10,093 nt of DNA. It comes from Actinomycetota bacterium (lineage in GTDB: Bacteria > Actinomycetota > Actinomycetes > Nanopelagicales > Nanopelagicaceae). The notes beneath the pieces are model-generated. The model made no database searches, was not told the origin of the DNA, and saw only the letters and a list, made by a program, of their open reading frames with translations. The translations under genes and the position numbers were made by a program. The DNA lies in assembly GCA_947457445.1 (NCBI GenBank), contig CANGVO010000027.1:1-10093 (forward strand). Direction: 5' to 3'. This document shows positions 5,413-10,093 of the stretch, one piece after another (the stretch's first letter is position 1; each line of letters starts with the position of its first letter).

Positions 5413-6221
5413 GCTTCCTGCAAATATTTTGAAATGTCGTGTTCGGAGACAATCACGGCAGGTCCAGTTAACGTCGCATTTGAATGTGGATCAATATCTA
5501 CGACCAAACGACCACCCGGCGGATATATCACCCAGCGAGCAGGAAGTTGTTCTTTTGAATAAATAGTTGCAGCGAGGGCGACCGCACACGTTCCGGTTCC
5601 GCAAGATCTTGTTTCGCCACTACCTCGTTCGTGAACGCGCATCTTGGCTTCATGACCTGGCATTATTTCAACGAACTCAACATTTACGCCTTCAGGATAT
5701 GAATCTTTTGGTCTAACTATTGGTGCATCCACTAATGATCCGACATCTTCTATTTTCTCCACAAAGACCACAGCATGTGGATTGCCAACGTTGATGTTGT
5801 AACCATTGAAAATCTTTCCTTCGACAGATGCGGTAACTTCCTCGTTTTCATCCAAAACCTTGCCCATGTTTACAGATATGTCCTCGGTCGCAGGAACACG
5901 CAAATGCTTGATTCCATCGCGAGTATTAATGGCAAAGATTCCTTCAGACTGATGGCCATTTTGCACCAAGTATCTAGCCATGACCCGAATTCCGTTTCCA
6001 CACATTTCAGCGATTGAGCCGTCAGCGTTCCGGTAATCCATGAACCATTTGCCTTCGCGTTTAGTTATTCGAATTAAGCCGTCTGCACCTATTCCGGTTT
6101 GGCGATTACAAATCGCAGCAGTTTGGGCTGTAGTTATCGAAATTTCATCACTTGGATCAAATACCAAAACAAAATCATTTTCGGTTCCATGTCCATATGA
6201 AGCGATAATTGATTGAGTCAT
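5409..6221 (-). CDS. dapF: Diaminopimelate epimerase
   Basis: DapF interconverts LL- and meso-diaminopimelate, the step supplying peptidoglycan cross-linking and lysine. It is cofactor-free and uses two cysteines as acid and base. Both are here in their signatures: E72-M-C74-G-N-G and R205-S-C207-G-T-G. The N-terminal GHGTENDF (10-17), GADG (45-48) and GNPH (146-149) motifs are also intact. I take ATG at 6221 as the start, giving 270 residues. It overlaps the miaA TGA by 4 nt, like every other junction in this operon, and the family begins about ten residues before GHGT. The frame stays open 21 codons further upstream (to 6284), but that part lies inside miaA and has no family counterpart. 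No clear ribosome binding site is present, so translation probably depends on coupling. Confidence 0.97.
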   Translation of the reverse strand: MTQSIIASYGHGTENDFVLVFDPSDEISITTAQTAAICNRQTGIGADGLIRITKREGKWFMDYRNADGSIAEMCGNGIRVMARYLVQNGHQSEGIFAINTRDGIKHLRVPATEDISVNMGKVLDENEEVTASVEGKIFNGYNINVGNPHAVVFVEKIEDVGSLVDAPIVRPKDSYPEGVNVEFVEIMPGHEAKMRVHERGSGETRSCGTGTCAVALAATIYSKEQLPARWVIYPPGGRLVVDIDPHSNATLTGPAVIVSEHDISKYLQEA

Positions 6222-7126
6222 GAGGTGACCGAGTTTATCTTCATCATCACCGTTTCCAAGCGCGGTTGTGATGGAGATATCCACTGAATACGGGCATCAC
6301 GTGAAAACCAGGTTTCTTGCCGGCGAACATACTGACGAGTTGCACGCTTGGTATCTTCAATAGCTGCTGTCTCGGTCATCTCTCCAGCACGCATGGCAAT
6401 TATTTGTGAGTAACCCAGTGCGCGTCGAGCCGTTGTTGCTTCGTTAATACCCAGCGATATCAAAGAATCGACCTCATCTACAAAACCACGTTCCCACATT
6501 CGATCAACTCTTGCTTCAACACGTGCACCAAGTTCGGCACGATCCATAACTAGTCCGAATTGCAAAGCATCTGGAAATCTAGAACTTTCTTCGCGGGGCA
6601 GATTTGCAGTGAATGGCTTTCCTGTAATTTCAATAACCTCCAGCGCCCGAATTACCCTGCGTTCATTTTGCACATCTATTGCAGCGGCAGCAGCCGGATC
6701 TATCTGTGCGAGTCTTTCAAATAAACTTACGATTCCAAAAAGTTTTGCTTCCTCTGTAAGTCTCTGTCGTACTTGGGCATCGGTATCTGGGAAATTTAAA
6801 TCATCTAAAATCGCTTTTATGTAAAGTCCTGTGCCTCCAACAATTATTGCGTGCATTCCTGCGCTATGAATTTTAGATACTGCGTTGCGGGCTAACTCTT
6901 GATACCAAGCAACTGTTGCATCTTGATTAACATCCAAAACATCAAGCAGATGATGCTCAATTCCCTTTCGCTCTTCAATTGTTAGTTTTGCAGTTCCGAT
7001 ATCCATACCTCTATAAATCTGCATGGAATCAGCGTTAATAATCTCAGCGCCAATTTCTTTTGCTAGATCGACCGCAAGATCACTCTTTCCGGTTGCGGTT
7101 GCGCCACAAATTACAATTGTCTTCAT
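6218..7126 (-). CDS. miaA: tRNA dimethylallyltransferase
   Basis: MiaA transfers the dimethylallyl group from DMAPP to N6 of A37 in tRNAs reading UNN codons, producing i6A37, the substrate of MiaB encoded just upstream. The 302-residue protein has the P-loop G8-A-T-A-T-G-K-S15, the A32-D-S-M-Q-I-Y-R-G40 segment with catalytic D33, GGTGLY at 97-102, an R-R-V-I-R-A-L-E stretch in the tRNA-binding part, and the late ALGY and T-R-Q-Y-x-R-R-Q-x-T-W-F motifs. Length and motif order are normal. The ATG overlaps the miaB TGA (ATGA). There is no strong ribosome binding site, so coupled translation with miaB is likely. Confidence 0.97.
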   Translation of the reverse strand: MKTIVICGATATGKSDLAVDLAKEIGAEIINADSMQIYRGMDIGTAKLTIEERKGIEHHLLDVLDVNQDATVAWYQELARNAVSKIHSAGMHAIIVGGTGLYIKAILDDLNFPDTDAQVRQRLTEEAKLFGIVSLFERLAQIDPAAAAAIDVQNERRVIRALEVIEITGKPFTANLPREESSRFPDALQFGLVMDRAELGARVEARVDRMWERGFVDEVDSLISLGINEATTARRALGYSQIIAMRAGEMTETAAIEDTKRATRQYVRRQETWFSRDARIQWISPSQPRLETVMMKINSVTS

Positions 7127-8541
7127 TTAACTGTGGGAATTCCAAGCAGTAAAGGTTGTGGGGTCGCTTGCGCAAGACTTGCCGCAAAAGCATCTCCCCC
7201 GCGCGTCTTTATATGTGCCGTCTCGTTTCCGATCAAGTAATGAGCAGATGCATCAGTAATTGTTAAATCAACAAAATCTCCGGGACGTGCCTCACTGGTG
7301 GCATCGAAGTGAACTAAACGAAAATCTTCAGTCTTTCCAGTAAGACGCGACCGTGCGGCATCACGCCGACCTTCCACTTCGGATACAAGTGCGCGGTGAT
7401 TTGTGCCGATAGACCTTTGGTTAACGCCCAATGAAATAGCCTGCTGATGTTCGTGCAACCTTGTATATCGCTCCCCAACAATTTCATGCGGAACTTGATT
7501 TGGCATAACACCCGCTGGAGTTCCTGGGCGTATTGAATACTTATATGTGTAAGCCGCAGAAAATTGCGCAACTGTGGCTAAATCCATGGTGGCTTGGAAA
7601 TCATCTTCTGTTTCGCCGGGGAAGCCAACAATGATGTCGGTTGTAATCATGGCTTCTGGCATAGCTGAGCGAACTCGTTCAAGAATTCCCAAATATCTGC
7701 TGCTTCGATATGAGCGGCGCATCTCCTGCAAAATCCGATCAGATCCAGATTGCAACGGCATGTGCAGGTGCGGCATAACATTTTTGGTTGATGCCATCAC
7801 TTCAATCACATCGTCAGTGAAGTCTCGAGGATGAGGCGACATAAAACGCACTCTTTCAAGGCCTTCGATCTCACCACATTGACGTAACAAGTTTGCAAAA
7901 GCTCCGCGATCTCCAAAATCAACACCGTAAGCGTTTACATTTTGTCCAAGCAAAGTAATTTCGATAACCCCTTGCGCCACTAGCGCACGGATCTCTTTCA
8001 ATATATCCGCTGCCGGACGATCTTTTTCAATCCCTCGCAGCGCAGGAACTATGCAGAAAGTACAAGTGTTGTTGCAGCCAACAGAAACGGAAACCCAAGA
8101 AGTAAAAGGTGAAAGCCGGCGAGCCGGAAGAGTGGAAGGGAAATGTTCCAGCGCTTCCAGGATCTCGATCTGTGCCTCTTCTTCAATGCGCGCACGCTCG
8201 AGCAACACAGGCAGGGAGCCGACATTGTGAGTGCCAAAGACAACATCCACATAAGGCGCTTTCTTTAAAATTATTGATTGATCTTTTTGCGCCAAGCATC
8301 CACCAACTGCGATCTGCATATTTGGATTTGCTTTCTTAATTGGAGCGAGAAAACTTAGATTTCCGTACAACTTATTATCTGCATTCTCTCGAACCGCACA
8401 TGTATTAAAAACAACGATATCTGCCTGATCTCCTGGCTTTACAGGAAGATAACCAGCCTCATCCAGCAAACCCGCAATTCGCTCGGAATCATGCACGTTC
8501 ATCTGACAGCCGTAAGTCTCGACTGTATATGTGCGGATCAT
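7123..8541 (-). CDS. miaB: tRNA-2-methylthio-N6-dimethylallyladenosine synthase
   Basis: MiaB is a radical-SAM methylthiotransferase that converts i6A37 to ms2i6A37 in tRNA and carries two 4Fe-4S clusters. In 472 residues the N-terminal MTTase domain supplies cluster cysteines C12 (YGCQMN), C48 (NTCAVRE) and C82 (GGCLAQ). The radical-SAM motif C156-x3-C160-x2-C163 follows, and a TRAM RNA-binding domain lies at about 380-445. A tail of about 25 residues follows. It is the first gene of a four-gene operon with miaA, dapF and hflX, so both enzymes of the A37 pathway are co-expressed. The ATG at 8541 is preceded by TAGTCT at 6 nt and has no ribosome binding site, suggesting a leaderless mRNA. Read-through from the amidotransferase gene 20 nt upstream is also possible. 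Confidence 0.97.
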   Translation of the reverse strand: MIRTYTVETYGCQMNVHDSERIAGLLDEAGYLPVKPGDQADIVVFNTCAVRENADNKLYGNLSFLAPIKKANPNMQIAVGGCLAQKDQSIILKKAPYVDVVFGTHNVGSLPVLLERARIEEEAQIEILEALEHFPSTLPARRLSPFTSWVSVSVGCNNTCTFCIVPALRGIEKDRPAADILKEIRALVAQGVIEITLLGQNVNAYGVDFGDRGAFANLLRQCGEIEGLERVRFMSPHPRDFTDDVIEVMASTKNVMPHLHMPLQSGSDRILQEMRRSYRSSRYLGILERVRSAMPEAMITTDIIVGFPGETEDDFQATMDLATVAQFSAAYTYKYSIRPGTPAGVMPNQVPHEIVGERYTRLHEHQQAISLGVNQRSIGTNHRALVSEVEGRRDAARSRLTGKTEDFRLVHFDATSEARPGDFVDLTITDASAHYLIGNETAHIKTRGGDAFAASLAQATPQPLLLGIPTVK

Positions 8542-8547
8542 GCGCTA

Positions 8548-8553
8548 AGACTA
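8548..8553 (-). promoter_or_regulatory. -10 box of the miaB-miaA-dapF-hflX operon
   Basis: TAGTCT on the minus strand fits TANNNT and is 6 nt from the miaB ATG. It occupies most of the 20-nt gap between the amidotransferase stop and miaB, so the operon probably has its own promoter even though all five genes point the same way. Confidence 0.45.
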
Positions 8554-8555
8554 TC

Positions 8556-8577
8556 GGTGCTTTAGAGGGCTAGCACC
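8556..8577 (-). repeat. 6-bp inverted repeat at the amidotransferase end / miaB promoter
   Basis: GGTGCT and AGCACC are perfect complements separated by 10 nt, spanning the amidotransferase stop codon and lying directly upstream of the miaB -10 box, over the expected -35 region. It could be a weak terminator or an operator. The arms are short enough to occur by chance. Confidence 0.25.
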
Positions 8578-9302
8578 TGCTGCTTGAGCGTCGCTCGATC
8601 AACAACTAGTACATGATGATTGGGAAGGTTTTTCCACCCTGTCTGATCCCAACCACTAGATGCGACTACCAAATCACCTTCATCAAACTTATAAAACAGG
8701 TCGTAATAGCCTTCTACCGCCCAACCTGGTTTACGTGCTGGATCATGTTCACAGATTGTTATGAAATGGGATTCAGTCATCAGCATCGCGTTGATACTTG
8801 AAAAATCATATTTACCCTTGATTTTGCGCACGGCGCTTATCACGCCTTCGACTAAACCGTGTTTTTCAATTTCAGTTAAAACAAAATAGAAATATCTTTC
8901 ACTATCAGTTTCGCCTTTGATTTCACTTTTGTATTTATCGGATATATCAGAATCCAAAGCAGTCGCTGGATGAATGGCGCCGTTATGTATGAAGCTGTAT
9001 CCATGGCTAATAAATGGGTGGGTGTTATTTTCACTTACCGGAATTCCCGATGTTGCCCAACGCAGATGCAACAGCGCGCCGTCTGTCTTTGTCTTCGAAA
9101 TTGTTTCTGCAAAAGAGTTGCTGCCTTGCGCGGTCTCTGGAGCGCGAGTCAGGTGCGACTTACTAGCGGCATGATCGAAGGTGGCTACACCCCATCCATC
9201 GCAATGTACAGAGGAAAGGCTGATAAATTCTGGCAACTTTTCCCCGACTGCATCCGCAAAAGATTCGGGGCGCAAAGACACGTAGCCCAAAAGTCGGCAC
9301 AT
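8562..9302 (-). CDS. Class II (Ntn-type) glutamine amidotransferase
   Basis: The protein is a stand-alone glutaminase domain of the class II amidotransferase / YafJ-EgtC type, releasing ammonia from glutamine through an N-terminal cysteine nucleophile. ATG at 9302 gives M-C-R-L-L-G-Y, so Cys2 becomes residue 1 after methionine removal. This fixes the start, although the frame is open 29 codons further upstream. Other family motifs are D35-G-W-G38, L80-R-W-A-T-S-G86, N93-T-H-P-F97, H106-N-G-A-I110 with the oxyanion-hole asparagine, G130-E-T-D-S-E135 and V212-V-A-S-S-G-W218. Length is 246 residues. It resembles the ergothioneine enzyme EgtC, but no egtA, egtB or egtD genes are adjacent, and the MCRLLGY opening is common in uncharacterised actinobacterial paralogues. 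The substrate is therefore unknown. GAGG lies about 11 nt upstream, a loose ribosome binding site. Confidence 0.88.
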   Translation of the reverse strand: MCRLLGYVSLRPESFADAVGEKLPEFISLSSVHCDGWGVATFDHAASKSHLTRAPETAQGSNSFAETISKTKTDGALLHLRWATSGIPVSENNTHPFISHGYSFIHNGAIHPATALDSDISDKYKSEIKGETDSERYFYFVLTEIEKHGLVEGVISAVRKIKGKYDFSSINAMLMTESHFITICEHDPARKPGWAVEGYYDLFYKFDEGDLVVASSGWDQTGWKNLPNHHVLVVDRATLKQQVLAL

Positions 9303-9403
9303 TTTCTGACAAACCTCTTCCCATAGGGGGACACTTTGAAGTAGAAAGGCTACCTCGGTGGCCTTCATCGATCCAGCACCAACAACCATGGATCAAGGTG
9401 TTC

Positions 9404-9409
9404 TATGGT
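9404..9409 (+). promoter_or_regulatory. Possible -10 box of the permease gene
   Basis: TATGGT fits TANNNT and would start a transcript near 9416, leaving a leader of about 18 nt that still contains the AGGAGG site. No -35 match is visible. The surrounding 131-bp divergent gap (9303-9433) must hold promoters for both the permease and the amidotransferase. For the latter TAGCCT (9352-9347, minus) is a weak candidate. A 6-bp inverted repeat, GATCCA/TGGATC, lies at 9370-9394. Confidence 0.3.
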
Positions 9410-9420
9410 TAAAGCGGCAC

Positions 9421-9426
9421 AGGAGG
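9421..9426 (+). promoter_or_regulatory. Ribosome binding site setting a TTG start for the permease
   Basis: AGGAGG is the strongest Shine-Dalgarno site in the window. The ATG at 9428 is only one base away and sterically unsuitable, whereas the in-frame TTG at 9434 is 7 nt away, the ideal distance. Confidence 0.7.
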
Positions 9427-9433
9427 AATGCAA

Positions 9434-10093
9434 TTGGTTAATACACATGACGCTGACGCAGCGAAGCTTGCTGAACTAGGGTACAAACAAGAGTTTGACC
9501 GAAAGTGGAGTGGTTTCCATAACTTCGCAATATCTTTCTCAATCATTTCGATTCTTTCGGGATGTTTCACAACTTTTGGACAGGCATGGAATAACGGTGG
9601 ACCCGTTGCAATTTCTATTGGTTGGCCTGTCATTGCTTCCCTAATCATGATCATCGCTTTGTGTATGGCTGAACTCGTTTCGGCGATGCCAACAGCTGGT
9701 GGTATTTATTATTGGGCATTTAAATTAGGAAAGCCGATTCATGGCTGGATGACTGGTTGGCTGAACTTGGTAGGTCTAATTGCTGTAACCGCAGCCGTTG
9801 ACTACGGATTTGCAACTTTCTTCGTAACAACTGCAAACCTCTACAACGACAACTTCAATACATCCAATTTGAACCAAGTTTTCGTGGTGTTCCTAATTAC
9901 AATTGCTGCACACATCGCATTAAATGTGTGGGGGGCAAAGGTAATCCACTCACTACAGACCATTAACGTTTATTGGCACGTTGTCGGCGTAACCGCGATC
10001 ATTTTGATCCTCGTTTTCATCCCAACTGAACACCAAACCGTTAACTGGGTATTTACAACTCAGATCAACAACTCAGGATTTAGCGCCGATGCA
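9434..10093 (+). CDS. APC-superfamily amino acid permease, 5' part (runs off window)
   Basis: This is an integral membrane transporter, probably for an amino acid or amine such as GABA. Its first 220 residues resemble the amino acid/choline transporter branch of the APC superfamily: a soluble N-terminus ending L12-x-E-L-G-Y-K-Q-E-F21, then the conserved W25-S-G-F-x-N-F-A-I-S-F35 entering helix 1, WNNGGP (52-57), and M78-A-E-L-V-S-A-M-P-T-A-G-G-I-Y92 after helix 2. Hydrophobic helices are at about 28-48, 62-85, 107-134, 148-167 and 179-197. Family members have about 12 helices and 480-550 residues, so more than half lies outside the window. The TTG at 9434 is chosen over ATG at 9428 because of the AGGAGG spacing. 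It is divergent from the amidotransferase gene. Substrate is not determinable here. Confidence 0.88.
   Translation, partial: MVNTHDADAAKLAELGYKQEFDRKWSGFHNFAISFSIISILSGCFTTFGQAWNNGGPVAISIGWPVIASLIMIIALCMAELVSAMPTAGGIYYWAFKLGKPIHGWMTGWLNLVGLIAVTAAVDYGFATFFVTTANLYNDNFNTSNLNQVFVVFLITIAAHIALNVWGAKVIHSLQTINVYWHVVGVTAIILILVFIPTEHQTVNWVFTTQINNSGFSADA

Noticed and set aside
6222..6284. 21-codon N-terminal extension of dapF from an upstream ATG
   Set aside because: It overlaps the miaA 3' end by 67 nt and lacks a family counterpart; the ATG at 6221 makes a standard ATGA junction and a normal-length enzyme.
9303..9389. 29-codon upstream extension of the amidotransferase
   Set aside because: Class II amidotransferases need Cys directly after the initiator Met; MCRLLGY at 9302 satisfies this, and an extension would bury the nucleophile.
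1..10093. Mobile elements, CRISPR arrays, tRNA/rRNA genes, toxin-antitoxin or defence genes
   Set aside because: I saw no transposase, integrase, regular spacer-repeat pattern, tRNA-like cloverleaf or defence-type domain; essentially all DNA is accounted for by conserved core genes.

Overview
The window looks like the chromosome of a low-GC actinobacterium, probably from the streamlined freshwater acI / Nanopelagicales group. Base composition is in the mid-40s % GC by eye. Genes are packed almost without gaps. Several families present are typical of Actinobacteria: DUF3159, DUF3093, DUF4193, and paired short TrkA proteins. The lineage is inferred from protein families and gene order, not from a database search.

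Layout. (1) Positions 1-51: a 32-bp divergent promoter region between the first bases of a leftward gene and a rightward pair of TrkA-type nucleotide-binding proteins (52-1373). (2) Positions 1370-3026: a leftward operon of a PaaI-type thioesterase, dUTPase (dut) and a six-helix DUF3159 membrane protein. It meets trkA head-on, and the two transcription units share one TTAA as stop codons. (3) Positions 3058-3492: a rightward DUF3093 membrane protein, then a leftward DUF4193 zinc-ribbon protein (3499-3795). A strong hairpin lies in the 3' end of the DUF3093 gene. (4) Positions 3796-3948: a 153-bp intergenic region with a possible SigR/SigH-like promoter. (5) Positions 3949-8541: a leftward operon miaB-miaA-dapF-hflX in which every junction is a 4-nt ATGA overlap. 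(6) Positions 8562-9302: a leftward class II glutamine amidotransferase. (7) From 9434 to the window end: the first 220 residues of a rightward APC-superfamily amino acid permease.

The genes cover potassium or solute-transport regulation (TrkA pair), dNTP sanitation (dut), tRNA A37 modification (miaA makes i6A37; miaB methylthiolates it), diaminopimelate/lysine supply for the cell wall (dapF), ribosome rescue (hflX) and nitrogen or amino acid metabolism (amidotransferase, permease). From memory, the order resembles Mycobacterium tuberculosis Rv2690c-Rv2699c joined directly to a compressed Rv2725c-Rv2733c block, with several genes lost in between.

I found no mobile element, CRISPR array, tRNA, rRNA or defence system. 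This is an ordinary conserved core region. The most interesting signals are regulatory: a TANNNT box 6-7 nt before the start codon at five of eight operon heads, which predicts leaderless mRNAs, and hairpins placed inside the 3' ends of convergent genes.
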